From: Betaproteobacteria bacterium
GTDB taxonomy: Bacteria > Pseudomonadota > Gammaproteobacteria > Burkholderiales > Casimicrobiaceae
Reading direction: 5' to 3'
Length of the DNA: 64,000 bases
Assembly: GCA_016192065.1 (NCBI GenBank)
Contig: JACPUX010000072.1
Coordinates: 186,001 to 250,000, forward strand
The notes under the pieces are model-generated. The model did no database searches, had not been told where the DNA came from, and saw only the letters and a program-made list of their open reading frames with translations. Shown piece after piece: positions 35,843 to 45,272 of the stretch (position 1 is the first letter of the stretch; the number at the start of each line of letters is the position of its first letter). A program made the position numbers and the translations under genes.

Positions 35843-38800
35843 TCACACTTTCTCGATGTTGACCAGGAACGCCTTGAATTCCGGCGTCTCGCAGTTGGGA
35901 TCACCAACCGGCGGGGTCAAGGTGTTGGTGATGAAACCCGGCTTGGTTACACCCGTGAAACCGAAGTTCAGGGGCACGCCGACGGTATGTACCTTCTTGC
36001 CGTCCACGTCCAGCGCACGGATGCGCTTGGTAACCACCGCCACCGCCTTGATGTAGCCCCGGTTGCTGCGCACCTTCACCCGGTCGCCCGCGGCGATGCC
36101 TTTTTCTTTGGCCAGCTCTTCGCCGATTTCGACGAATTGTTCGGGCTGCAGAACGGCATTGATCTTGGCGTGCTTGGTCCAGAAGTGGAAATGCTCGACT
36201 AGCCGATAGGTCGTCGCCACATAGGGGAAATCCTTCGCGGTGCCGAAGGCATCCATATCGCTCTTGAAGACGCGCGTCACCGGATTGCTGGTGGCTTTCG
36301 GATTGCTCGGATGGAAAGGATTGTTGCCCAGCGGCGTCTCGTAGGGCTCGTAGTGCTCTGGGAACGGACCTTCGGCCATGGCCGGGGCGAAGAGGCGCGC
36401 GACACCTTCGGGATTCATGATGAAGGGCATCACGTGCTCGTCCGGCTTGGCGTTGGGCCGCATGTCCGGCACATCGTAGCCGGCCCAGGCGGTGCCCGTC
36501 CATTTGATGCCCGACCGCGTGGCATCCCAAGGCTTTCCGGCCAGATCAGCGCCAGCGCGGTTGTAAAGAATGCGCCGGTTGGCGGGCCAGGAATAACCCC
36601 AGTTGAGCGTTTGCCCCAAACCCGAGGGGTCGGATGCGTCGCGCCTTGCCGTGAGGTTGCCCGCTTGCGACCAGCAGCCACCGTAGAGCCAGTTGCCGCA
36701 AGTCGTGCTGCCGTCGTCCCGCAACTGCGCGAAGCTTGCCACCTGCTCGCCCGCCTTGACCAGCACTTTGGTCTTGTCGGACGGATCAGTGACGTCCGCC
36801 AGCGCCTTGCCCGAGTATTCCCTGATGAGCTCGTCGGGTGCCGGATGGGCCGGATGGCGGTAAGCCCAGGTCAAGTTGAGGATGGCGTCGGGGAACTTGC
36901 CGCCTTCCTTGGCATACATCGCCTTCAACTTGAGGAAGAGTTCGGCCATGATCTCCGCGTCGCCCTTAGATTCGCCCGGGCCATCGACCGCTTGCCAGTG
37001 CCATTGCGACACGCGGCTCGAGCTGGTGTAGCTTCCGGTGTCCTCGGTGACGAGGTTGCAAGGCAGGCGGAACACCTCGGTCTGAATTTTCGCCGAGTCA
37101 ACATCGTTGAACTCGCCGTGGTTCTTCCAGAATTCGGCAGTTTCGGTAGGCAGCGGATCGATGACGACCAGATACTTCAGCTTGCCCAGCGCATCGCTGA
37201 TCTTGCGCTTGTTCGCCACTGACGCCAGCGGATTGAACCCTTGGCAGACGAAGCCCTGCATCTTGCCCTGGTGCATGCGCTCGAAGATCGCCATAGCATC
37301 GTAGGGGCCGTCTTTCTTGGGCAGCCAGTCGTAGCAGAAGCCGTTTTCCTTGGTGGCGGCGTTGCCGTACCAAGTCTTCATGAGACTGTTGAAGAACTTC
37401 GGGAAGTTCTGCCAATAGTTCATTTGGTTCGGCCGCAGCGCTTTCGGCGTGCGCTTGGTGAGGTACTCCTCGGCGGTCTTGTCGGCGTCCGTCGGCGCCC
37501 GCATGTAACCCGGCAGCACTTCGGAGTAGAGACACATGTCGGTGATGCCCTGCACGTTGGCGTGCCCCCGCAGCGCATTGACTCCGCCCCCCGCCCGACC
37601 CATGTTGCCCAGGAGCAACTGGATCATGGCCATGGTGCGGATGTTCTGCGCACCCACTGTATGCTCCGTCCAGCCGAGCGCATAGAGGATGGTCATGGTC
37701 TTGTTGGGAACCGAAGTCTCGGCGATCATGCCGCAGATCTTGAGGAAGTCCTCCTTGGGCGTGCCGGTGGTCTTGCTGACCAGTTCCGGCGTGTAGCGCG
37801 AGTAGTGCTTCTTCATGAGCTGGAAGACGCAGTTCGGGTCTTGCAGGGTCTCATCGACCATGGCAAAGCCGTCTTTGTCTTTCTGGTAGGCCCAGGTGGC
37901 CTTGTCGTACTTTCTTTTCTCGGCGTCATAGCCGGAATAGAGGCCGCCTTCGAACTTGAATCCCGGGTCGATCAAGAACGCTGCGTTAGTGTAGTTCTTG
38001 ACATACTCGTGGTGAATCTTGTCGTTGGACAAAAGGTAGTTGATCACCCCGCCCAGGAAAGCGATGTCGCTGCCCGGACGAATCGGAGCGTAAAAATCGG
38101 AAACCGAGGCCGAGCGCGTGAAACGCGGATCGACCACGACGAGCTTGGCTTTGCGTTGCTTCTTGGCTTCCACCACCCATTTGAAGCCGCAAGGATGCGC
38201 CTCGGCGGCATTGCCGCCCATGATCACCACGAGGTCGGCATTCTTGATGTCGACCCAATGGTTGGTCATCGCACCACGCCCAAACGTCGGACCCAGACTG
38301 GATACCGTGGGGGCGTGTCAGATGCGGGCTTGCGTGTCGACCGCCACGACGCCCCAGGCGCGCAGCGATTTGACGGTGATGTACCCTACCTCGTTAGAAG
38401 CGGCGGAAGAAGCGAGAAAGCCGAAGGTATTCCAGCGGTTAACAGTGGTGCCGTCGGCGTTCTTCTCGATGAAGTTCGCGTCGCGGTCCTTCTTCATGTG
38501 CTTGGCGATGCGATCAATCGCCTCATCCCAGGAGATGCGCTTCCATTCCTTGCTACCCGCCTCGCGCACTTCAGGAAACTTGAGCCGGTTAACGCTATCG
38601 ACCATGTCGCGCAAGCCGGCGCCTTTCGGGCAAAGCGTGCCGCGGTTCACGGGGTTGTCGGGGTCGCCCTCGATATGGATGATCTTACCTTTGATGTTCT
38701 TGGACTTATCACCTATCGTGTAAGCGAGAATTCCGCAACCGACCGAACAGTACGGACACATGTTCCGGGTTTCGGTGGCGCGGGCGAGCTTGAAGTCTCT

Positions 38801-38905
38801 GACTTCCGCCAAGGCCTGGGTGGGCGAGAAGCCCAGCATCGCGATGCTGGATCCCCCAAGGCCGGCGGAGCAGATCTTGAAGAACTGCCGCCTGTTGACT
38901 TGCAT
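35843..38905 (-). CDS. fdoG: Formate dehydrogenase alpha subunit, selenoprotein
   Basis: A 1020-residue molybdenum/tungsten bis-MGD enzyme oxidising formate to CO2 on the periplasmic side. It begins with a twin-arginine signal (NRRQFFK then a hydrophobic stretch and ALA). The Fe-S motif CPYCSVGCG follows near residue 49. The codon at 38320-38318 is TGA in the context ARI-U-HAPTVSSLGPTFGRGAM, exactly where respiratory Fdh has selenocysteine (residue 196). The frame continues to 35843 with full family identity, so this is one gene read through UGA. It is first in the operon fdoG-H-I. The Sec machinery (selABC) must be elsewhere in the genome. Confidence 0.95.
38275..38320 (-). promoter_or_regulatory. 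SECIS-like hairpin after the fdoG UGA codon
   Basis: Directly after the UGA, CACGCCC (38317-38311 on the minus strand) pairs perfectly with GGGCGTG (38281-38275). The interior can form CGG/CCG and CCA/TGG pairs around a short GUC loop, resembling bacterial SECIS elements with a GU-containing apical loop that bind SelB. Confidence 0.7.
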
Positions 38906-38958
38906 TGTTTCTCCTCCTGTTAGACGAGAGTCGAGCGGGTGCTCAACGGAAGAACGAT

Positions 38959-38974
38959 AGCACCATTCGTGCCA
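38959..38974 (-). promoter_or_regulatory. Sigma54 (-24/-12) promoter of the fdh operon
   Basis: On the minus strand: TGGCAC-GAATG-GTGCT. The -24 box is perfect, the -12 box matches 4 of 5, and the invariant GG and GC are separated by exactly 10 bp. Predicted transcription starts about 43 bp before fdoG. A sigma54 activator is encoded divergently. Confidence 0.75.
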
Positions 38975-39008
38975 TGGCCATATGTCCGCGTTGGGACTGG
39001 TGGTCTAT

Positions 39009-39078
39009 TTGTTGCGTTGCAACAAAGTGCGTCAGTTTGTCTCAGTTCGCGCCTGAGCCCTGGGACATTTTGTCTCAG
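39009..39078. promoter_or_regulatory. Candidate enhancer sites for the sigma54 activator
   Basis: A perfect inverted repeat TTGTTGC-GTT-GCAACAA (39009-39025) lies about 70 bp upstream of the predicted fdh start. TTTGTCTCAGT occurs twice at 39035-39045 and 39068-39078, 33 bp apart (about three helical turns), the second within GACA-TTT-TGTC (39064-39074). Position and symmetry suit an NtrC-type activator. Confidence 0.55.
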
Positions 39079-39182
39079 TCGCTTCGCCGCCTGCGGCACC
39101 TCAAGGGCGCTTGCGCGAAAGAGCGGCATCACCCATCATGACCGCCTTTCCGACCGGGCATGCGAATCGAAGGGATTCAGGT

Positions 39183-40535
39183 ATGGCGGAGCAAATGCCA
39201 TCGGGCGAATTCGCCCACTGGCGGCTCTACACCGCTTTGGTGGTCGACGACGAGGAAGGCATGCGCCGCTTCCTCGAACGGGCGCTGGCCGGCCGCTGCG
39301 CCAGCGTGGCCGCGGCAGCCAGCGTGGAAGATGCCGAGGAGCTGATGCGCCGGCAGTATTTCGATCTCGTCATCCTCGACATCGCCTTGCCCGGCAAATC
39401 CGGCGTCGAATGGCTGCACGAATTGCGCGAGCGGGGTTTCTCCGGCGACGTGGTGCTCATCACCGCCTATGCCGACCTGGAAACCGCCATCGATGCCCTT
39501 CGTGCCGGCGCCTCCGATTTTTTGCTGAAGCCTTTTTCGCTGGCCCAGATGCTCAACGCCGTCAAGCGCTGCTTCGACCGCTCCCGCCTGGCACGTGAAA
39601 ACTACGTCCTGCGCCGCGAAGTGCAGGAGTTGGCGGCGGGCGAAGAGCGGCTGGTCGGCCGCTCGGAGACCACACAGCGGCTGTGCGAGTTATTGCGGCG
39701 CATCGCGCCGACGCCCTCCACGGTGTTGATCCAAGGCGAAAGCGGCACCGGCAAGGAAGTGGTGGCGCGCATGCTGCACCGCATGAGTCCGCGAGCGTCG
39801 GGCCCTTTCGTGCCCATCAATTGCGCGGCGATTTCGCCCGAGATCATCGAGTCCGAATTGTTTGGACACGTGAAAGGGGCTTATACCGGCGCCAGCGGCA
39901 ATCGCGAAGGCTTGTTTTTTTATGCCCGCGGCGGCACGCTTTTTTTGGACGAAATCGCCGAGTTGCCGCTCCCCTTGCAGGCCAAACTCCTGCGCGTACT
40001 CGAAGAGCGGCGCGTGCGCCCGGTGGGCGGTGAGAGCGAAATTCCGGTCGATGTGCGCATCATTGCCGCCACCAACCGTCAGCTCACTCGCGAAGTGGCC
40101 GAACACCGGTTTCGACAGGATCTTTTCTACCGTCTGCAAGTGGTCGAAGTAAATTTGCCGCCGTTGCGCGAACGGCGGGACGACATTCCCGACCTGGTGG
40201 CGCATTTGCTGCGCCAGATCGGCACCCAATTGGGTCTGGAACCGATCGCCCCCGATGCGGAGATGATGCGCCTCTTGCAAGCCTACGATTGGCCCGGCAA
40301 TGTGCGCGAGCTGCGCAATTACCTCGAACGATCGCTGATCCTTGGAAGTTTCCATTGGGACCGTGGCCCCAGCGCGCCCAGCCAGCAGCCAGCGGGCGAC
40401 AGCCTGGAAGCGGTCGAACGCCAACATGTGAAAGCGGTGCTGGCCGCGGTCGGGGGCAATAAGTCAGAAGCGTCGCGACGCCTCAAAATCTCCCGCAAGA
40501 CTCTGGAGCGCAAGTGTCAGCAATGGGGGATGTAG
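39183..40535 (+). CDS. Sigma54-dependent response regulator (NtrC family)
   Basis: A 450-residue activator: receiver (VVDDEEGM, phospho-Asp in ILDIALPG, Lys in LLKPF), AAA+ sigma54 interaction domain (Walker A GESGTGKE near 185, GAYTGA loop near 232, Walker B GGTLFLDEI, R-finger region FRQDLFYRL) and a C-terminal Fis-type HTH (GGNKSEASRRLKISRKTL). GAYTGA is a common variant of GAFTGA. The start at 39183 has AAGGGA upstream; frames from 39111 or 39138 are possible. It is divergent from fdoG with a -24/-12 promoter between, so formate dehydrogenase is the most likely target. The sensor kinase gene overlaps its 3' end by 22 bp. Confidence 0.92.
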   Translation: MAEQMPSGEFAHWRLYTALVVDDEEGMRRFLERALAGRCASVAAAASVEDAEELMRRQYFDLVILDIALPGKSGVEWLHELRERGFSGDVVLITAYADLETAIDALRAGASDFLLKPFSLAQMLNAVKRCFDRSRLARENYVLRREVQELAAGEERLVGRSETTQRLCELLRRIAPTPSTVLIQGESGTGKEVVARMLHRMSPRASGPFVPINCAAISPEIIESELFGHVKGAYTGASGNREGLFFYARGGTLFLDEIAELPLPLQAKLLRVLEERRVRPVGGESEIPVDVRIIAATNRQLTREVAEHRFRQDLFYRLQVVEVNLPPLRERRDDIPDLVAHLLRQIGTQLGLEPIAPDAEMMRLLQAYDWPGNVRELRNYLERSLILGSFHWDRGPSAPSQQPAGDSLEAVERQHVKAVLAAVGGNKSEASRRLKISRKTLERKCQQWGM

Positions 40536-42796
40536 CTTCGACAAATCGGAGCCACGCAGCGGCAAACCTTGCCCACCCGCTGCCGCCGGAAGGCGACCGA
40601 GGGGATCAAGCCCGCTCCCCCGAAAGGCCGCCCCAAGGCCCTGAGGTGCAAGACCCGAGTCGCAGAGCGCCTGCTGGCGAGCCCACGCAGCCCGGGAACG
40701 GAGCGCTTGAGCCAAACGTTCGCGGTCCAGTGCCACGGCGGCTTCTAACCGGCTCGATCCGCAATCGCCTGCTGGCGCTTGCCCTTTTGCCCTTGGTACT
40801 GGTGTTGCCCGCGCTTCTGGCGGTTTTGATATACGTCGGCGGCAGCGCCTTCGATCGTTTGCTCATTACGAAGGTGCAAAGCGACCTCATCGTCGCGCAT
40901 GGTTATTTCGAGCGCGTACGCGAAGCCGTAGGCAACGGTGTCGCGGCGCTGGCCGATTCGGCTCAGCTCGAACGCGCCATCGCGCACCATCTCGGTAAGC
41001 CCGATGAAGAGATCATTCAACTTTTGCGCGGCGCGCAACAGCGTCTCAAGCTCGATTTTTTGCATCTTCTGGACCACGAGGCCCGCATCGTCGCCACCAC
41101 CAGCGGGCTGCCCAAGAACCACCCGCTTAAGGATTGGGGGGTCGTGCGCGACGGACTGCGGGGCCGGGCCAGCGCCGAAATCGAAATTTTCGAAGAGGCT
41201 TACCTCGAAGCACTGGCGCCTGATTTGAAGCAGCGCGCCCACACGCCGCTGGTGCCGACCACCGGCGCCGCGCCCACCACCCGCAACGCCGAGACTCGGG
41301 GCATGGTGATCCACACCGCCGCACCCGTGTTCAACAGCCAAGGCGCGCCGCGCTTTCTGGTGGTGGGCGGCTCGCTCTTGAACAAGAACCTCGATTTCGT
41401 CGATCGGATCAACGAGATCGTCTATCCTGAAGGTTCGCTGCCTCTGGGTAGCCTGGGTACGGCCACCCTGTTCCTGGAGGACGTGCGCATCGCCACCAAT
41501 GTGCGTTTGTTCGAAGGTGTACGCGCCATCGGTACGCGGGTCACTCAGATCGTGCGCGACGCGGTGCTCGGACAGGGGCGCACTTGGCTCGATAGCGCCT
41601 TCGTGGTCAACGATGATTACGTTTCCGCCTACGAGCCGGTAATCGACAGCACCGGCAAGCGCGTCGGCATGCTGTATGTGGGTTACCTCGAAAGACCTTT
41701 CGCGCGGGTGAAACACTATGCCCTGGGCGCGGTGATTCTGGTTTTCCTCGTCACCATGGGCGCGGCGACCTTTGTGTCACTGCGTTGGGCGCGGGCGATC
41801 TTCACGCCCATCGAGCGCATGCACGCCACCATGAGCGCGGTGGAGAGCGGCGAAGAGGCCGCGCGGGTCGGCGCGGTCGACAACCGTGACGAAATCGGCG
41901 AGCTGGCCACCCACCTCGACCACCTGTTGGAACGCCTGCATCAACAAACCGTGTCGCTACGCGAGTGGGGCAACGAACTCGACCGCCGCGTGGCGCAGCG
42001 CACCCAGGAACTGGCCGAAGCGCTGGAAAATTTGCGCTCGACCCAAAAGCAACTGGTCACGTCGGAAAAACTCGCCGCCGTGGGTCAGCTCACCGCCGGT
42101 GTGGCGCATGAAATCAACAACCCGATCGCCGTGATTCAGGGCAATATCGAAATGTTGGCGGAAGTGCTGGGAGAACACGCCGATCCGGTGCGCGAGGAGA
42201 TTCGCTTGGTTCGCGAGCAAGTGCATCGCATTCGGCTGATCGTTACCAAACTCTTGCAGTTTGCCCGACCGGCAGAATTCGCCGGCTATCTGCAGACCGT
42301 CGAGCCGCGGCAAGTGGTGCAAGACAGTTTGGTGCTGGTGGGCCACCAGTTTCGCAAGAGCAACATCGAAGTGGTGGAAGATTTCCGCGCCCGCGGTTCC
42401 ATCACCATCAACGCCAACGAATTGCAACAGGTGCTGATCAACCTCATGGTCAACGCCCTGCAAGCCATGCCCAAGGGCGGTCGACTGACTCTGGGCAGCG
42501 AGGACTGGGCCGGTGAGGACGGGGCACGCGGCGTTTTCATACGCGTGCAAGACACTGGCGGCGGCATCGCCCAAGACAACTTGGACCATATTTTTAATCC
42601 CTTTTTCACCACCAAAAGAACGGGTGGCAGCGGGCTGGGCCTCTGGGTTAGCCTGGGCATCGTAGAGCGCTATGGCGGGCGCATCTCGGTGGAAAGCACA
42701 CTGGGCGAGGGCTCCACCTTCACCTTGCGACTCTTGGCTGAACCGCCGGCGGCCAGGGAAAGCGCACTGGGGGCGAGTGTGGACACCGTCGCTTGA
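40514..42796 (+). CDS. Membrane sensor histidine kinase (Cache-HAMP-HisKA)
   Basis: A 760-residue NtrB-like kinase. It has a long polar N-terminus, first membrane helix near residues 83-110, a large periplasmic Cache-type sensor, second helix near 395-418, HAMP, then a coiled coil, HisKA with AGVAHEINNP (His near 531) and HATPase_c with NALQAMP, DTGGGI and GSGLGLWVS. The kinase type (HEINNP) matches those paired with sigma54 regulators. It overlaps the regulator gene upstream by 22 bp. The sensed ligand may relate to formate or small acids, but that is inference. The N-terminal 80 residues are Pro/Arg-rich and the true start could be later. Confidence 0.9.
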   Translation: MSAMGDVASTNRSHAAANLAHPLPPEGDRGDQARSPERPPQGPEVQDPSRRAPAGEPTQPGNGALEPNVRGPVPRRLLTGSIRNRLLALALLPLVLVLPALLAVLIYVGGSAFDRLLITKVQSDLIVAHGYFERVREAVGNGVAALADSAQLERAIAHHLGKPDEEIIQLLRGAQQRLKLDFLHLLDHEARIVATTSGLPKNHPLKDWGVVRDGLRGRASAEIEIFEEAYLEALAPDLKQRAHTPLVPTTGAAPTTRNAETRGMVIHTAAPVFNSQGAPRFLVVGGSLLNKNLDFVDRINEIVYPEGSLPLGSLGTATLFLEDVRIATNVRLFEGVRAIGTRVTQIVRDAVLGQGRTWLDSAFVVNDDYVSAYEPVIDSTGKRVGMLYVGYLERPFARVKHYALGAVILVFLVTMGAATFVSLRWARAIFTPIERMHATMSAVESGEEAARVGAVDNRDEIGELATHLDHLLERLHQQTVSLREWGNELDRRVAQRTQELAEALENLRSTQKQLVTSEKLAAVGQLTAGVAHEINNPIAVIQGNIEMLAEVLGEHADPVREEIRLVREQVHRIRLIVTKLLQFARPAEFAGYLQTVEPRQVVQDSLVLVGHQFRKSNIEVVEDFRARGSITINANELQQVLINLMVNALQAMPKGGRLTLGSEDWAGEDGARGVFIRVQDTGGGIAQDNLDHIFNPFFTTKRTGGSGLGLWVSLGIVERYGGRISVESTLGEGSTFTLRLLAEPPAARESALGASVDTVA

Positions 42797-42905
42797 GGCC
42801 GCCTACAAGCGCTCGCGACCAGGGGTTTGGCGCCAACGCCGCCGGCATCGATTCGCCTGTCGCGGCACTGCTTCACGACCCAATTCCCGCCGGGGGCAAA
42901 GGCGC

Positions 42906-43178
42906 TCACCGCCAGGCCAGCGCCGCCCCCCGATCGCACGGCTCGAGAACCTGCCGTGTGACCAGCACCGCGCGGCGAAAGGCTGAAACCACCAGTGCCG
43001 CGTTGGTCGGAACGTGCCAGCGCTCGCCCGGCCGGAGGATGATGTCATCGGGGCTGCCAGCGGCGGTAATCCACAATTCACCGGTAGCGCAGACCAGTTC
43101 CTGCCCGCACGCGCGGCGCAGTTCCAGTACCTCGCGTTCACCGATTTCGAAACGGGTCTCTTGCGTAATCTGGGACAT
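42906..43178 (-). CDS. DUF2917 family protein
   Basis: A 90-residue protein of the DUF2917 family, small cupin-like beta proteins found mainly in Betaproteobacteria. The pattern ACGQELVCATGELWITAAGSP followed by DIILRPGERW is characteristic. It is divergent from a LysR regulator gene with a 115-bp gap, an arrangement common for this family, so the regulator probably controls it. The start at 43178 has GGAG upstream; in-frame starts at 43193 and 43217 are less likely. The function is unknown. Confidence 0.8.
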   Translation of the reverse strand: MSQITQETRFEIGEREVLELRRACGQELVCATGELWITAAGSPDDIILRPGERWHVPTNAALVVSAFRRAVLVTRQVLEPCDRGAALAWR

Positions 43179-43293
43179 AGTTCTAAGCTCCATGCAATTC
43201 TTGCATCCATCATGCAAGCTCGTGACGCGAGATTAGCCTTACTGCTTGATAGTGACAAACGATGCGTACGCATCCAATACATGAGATTTTTGC

Positions 43294-44223
43294 ATGAATC
43301 GCCCGGGACTCCCGGCTCTGGACCCGCTCAAGGGCTTTGACGCGGCGGCGCGGCACTTGAGCTTCACCAAGGCGGGCGAGGAGCTGTTTCTCACCCAATC
43401 CGCGATCAGTCGGCAAATTCAAACGCTGGAGGAGCAGCTCGGCGTGAAGCTCTTCCTCCGGCAGACGCGCCGGCTGGTCCTCACGCCCGAAGGCCTGGCG
43501 TTGCACCGCGCCGTGGCCGAGACCCTCGATCGGCTCGCCGAGGCTTGTGCGAACTTGCGCGCGCTGCGCCAGCGGCCGCGGGTCAACGTGACTTCGGCGG
43601 TAGGCATCGCATCGTTGTGGCTGCTGCCACGGCTGGCGAGCTTCCAGGAGTTGGAACCCGAAGTGGATGTGCGCCTGTCGGCGGACAACCGCGTGGTCGA
43701 TCTGGAGCGCGAGGACTTCGATCTCGCGCTGCGCTACATCTCTCCCGAAACCGCGCCCGCAGACGCGACCCTGCTGTTCGCCGAAGAGGTGTTTCCGGTG
43801 GCGGCGCCGCGAATCGCGGCGAAGATTCCGGCGTCACTCAAGGCGGAGGATTTGGCCAAGCTGACCCTACTCGATTTCGATGACCGCGGCTCAGCGCCCT
43901 GGTTCACCTGGGAGCCCTGGCTTGCCGCCTTGGGGCTCGCCAAGGCGCGCCCCAAGGCGGTGTTGCGCTTCAATCAGTACGATCAGCTCGTCCGCGCGGC
44001 GCAAGACGGCCGCGGCGTCGCCCTGGGCCGCGGCCCGCTGGTCGCCAAATTGATCACCGAAAAGAAACTTCGACCACTGCGCGGGCCACGGCGAAAGGTA
44101 CCCACACGCGCCTATTTTCTGCTGCGGGCTCCCGGTACAAGCCGCCCGGAAGTGGAGCGCTACGCGCAGTGGCTCTTGACCGAGGCCAAGGCCACCGCCG
44201 AACAAACCCTCCAGTGGCGCTGA
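43294..44223 (+). CDS. LysR-family regulator (GcvA-like)
   Basis: A 309-residue LysR regulator of the GcvA/AmpR-like group: ALDPLKGFDAAARHLSFTKA at the N-terminus, HTH with LFLTQSAISRQIQTLEEQLG, and the downstream motif PRLASFQELEPEVDVRLSA. It is divergent from the DUF2917 gene, which is the likely target. It converges with the SUMF1-like gene at its end. Confidence 0.9.
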   Translation: MNRPGLPALDPLKGFDAAARHLSFTKAGEELFLTQSAISRQIQTLEEQLGVKLFLRQTRRLVLTPEGLALHRAVAETLDRLAEACANLRALRQRPRVNVTSAVGIASLWLLPRLASFQELEPEVDVRLSADNRVVDLEREDFDLALRYISPETAPADATLLFAEEVFPVAAPRIAAKIPASLKAEDLAKLTLLDFDDRGSAPWFTWEPWLAALGLAKARPKAVLRFNQYDQLVRAAQDGRGVALGRGPLVAKLITEKKLRPLRGPRRKVPTRAYFLLRAPGTSRPEVERYAQWLLTEAKATAEQTLQWR

Positions 44224-44261
44224 AGCCGTGGACGGCGCACGACTGCCGGACGGCGGTGAAT

Positions 44262-45065
44262 TCAGCGCTGGGCGACCTCGCGCACCAGCCGCAGACCCAA
44301 ACGGCGATCCTGGCGCCCCGCATCATTGCGGTTGCGGATGGCACAGCGTACGTAGTTCTCTTTCCCGTCGAAGGAACCTCCGCGCAAGACGCGTTCCTTT
44401 CCAGCTTCAACGAGCACGGGGTTCAATTCGGCAAGGTCGGTGCGATAGGGGGTGGCAAAGGTATCTTGAACCCATTCCCAAACATTGCCGCTCATGTCGT
44501 GGAGTCCAAGCGCGTTGCCCTCCTTGCCGCCCACGGGATGGGATTGTTTGTTGCTGAACCCTTTGAGCCAGGCGAGTTTGGCGACGTTGGAAGCATCGGC
44601 CTTGCCCGCATAGACTTGATCCTTGCCGCCATCGCGACAGGCGTACTCCCATTCGGCCTCGGTCGGCAGCCGAAATACTCCGATCTTGCGCGCGTTGAGC
44701 GCTGCGATGAATTCCTGGGCGTCGTTCCAGGAGACCATTTCCACCGGGCAGTTGTCCCCGCAGGCGCTGAACTGGGAAGGGTTGGAACCCATCACTGACT
44801 TCCACTGACCCTGGGTGACTTCGTACTTCCCGAGTTCAAAATCACTGACGCAGGCCTTGTGCACGGGTCGCTCGTGCTTCTCGCCGCGGTCGCTGCCCAT
44901 CTGCATGCAGCCGCCAGGAACACGCACGAAATCGATCTTGAGCGCCGCTGGGGAGGCACCGCCTTGGACCGGAATGGGATCGGCGGCGTGCGCCGGGTCC
45001 GCGCAAATAATGCTCATCGCGAGCGCCCCCAGGGCGGCGATCATGCCTCCAGCAGATTTCTTCAT
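44262..45065 (-). CDS. Secreted SUMF1/formylglycine-generating-like protein
   Basis: A 267-residue protein with a Sec signal peptide (MKKSAGGMIAALGALAMS then cleavage after AHA). The mature part is an FGE-sulfatase (SUMF1/PvdO/EgtB-type) domain: VPGGCMQMGSD, GKYEVTQGQWKSVMG, RLPTEAEWEYACR, LHDMSGNVWEWVQD and RVLRGGSF. The fold is shared by true formylglycine-generating enzymes and many proteins with other or no known chemistry, and no sulfatase gene is nearby, so the reaction is open. The start at 45065 has a GAGGAG ribosome-binding site. Confidence 0.87.
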   Translation of the reverse strand: MKKSAGGMIAALGALAMSIICADPAHAADPIPVQGGASPAALKIDFVRVPGGCMQMGSDRGEKHERPVHKACVSDFELGKYEVTQGQWKSVMGSNPSQFSACGDNCPVEMVSWNDAQEFIAALNARKIGVFRLPTEAEWEYACRDGGKDQVYAGKADASNVAKLAWLKGFSNKQSHPVGGKEGNALGLHDMSGNVWEWVQDTFATPYRTDLAELNPVLVEAGKERVLRGGSFDGKENYVRCAIRNRNDAGRQDRRLGLRLVREVAQR

Positions 45066-45154
45066 GTGAATCTCCTCAGACCGGGAATTCGTTCGAATTG
45101 ACCGATGGCGCCGCAAGAAGCGCCTGGGAGACGCCTATCAAGTCAAGATTCGCC

Positions 45155-45215
45155 ATTCCGGCGATCGCCGGAATCCAGTAAGTTCACCGAAATGGACACC
45201 GGCCTTCGCCGGTGT
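45155..45215. repeat. REP-like palindromic pair
   Basis: A perfect 20-bp palindrome ATTCCGGCGATCGCCGGAAT (45155-45174) is followed by ACACCGGC-CTTC-GCCGGTGT (45196-45215). Degenerate relatives occur near 48762-48820 and 50803-50822, so this is a dispersed extragenic element. Here it could end transcription of the YaeQ operon. Confidence 0.65.
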
Positions 45216-45272
45216 GGCGGACTGGATCAGTGCTTCCCCAGGAAATTCTAGCGTACAAGGACGCGGCACGCA

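Noticed and set aside
38318..38320. In-frame stop in fdoG suggesting a pseudogene.
   Set aside because: It is at the conserved selenocysteine position with a SECIS-like stem and perfect homology on both sides.
37241..38923. Long plus-strand frame (560 codons) opposite fdoG.
   Set aside because: Antisense shadow of a clear formate dehydrogenase gene.
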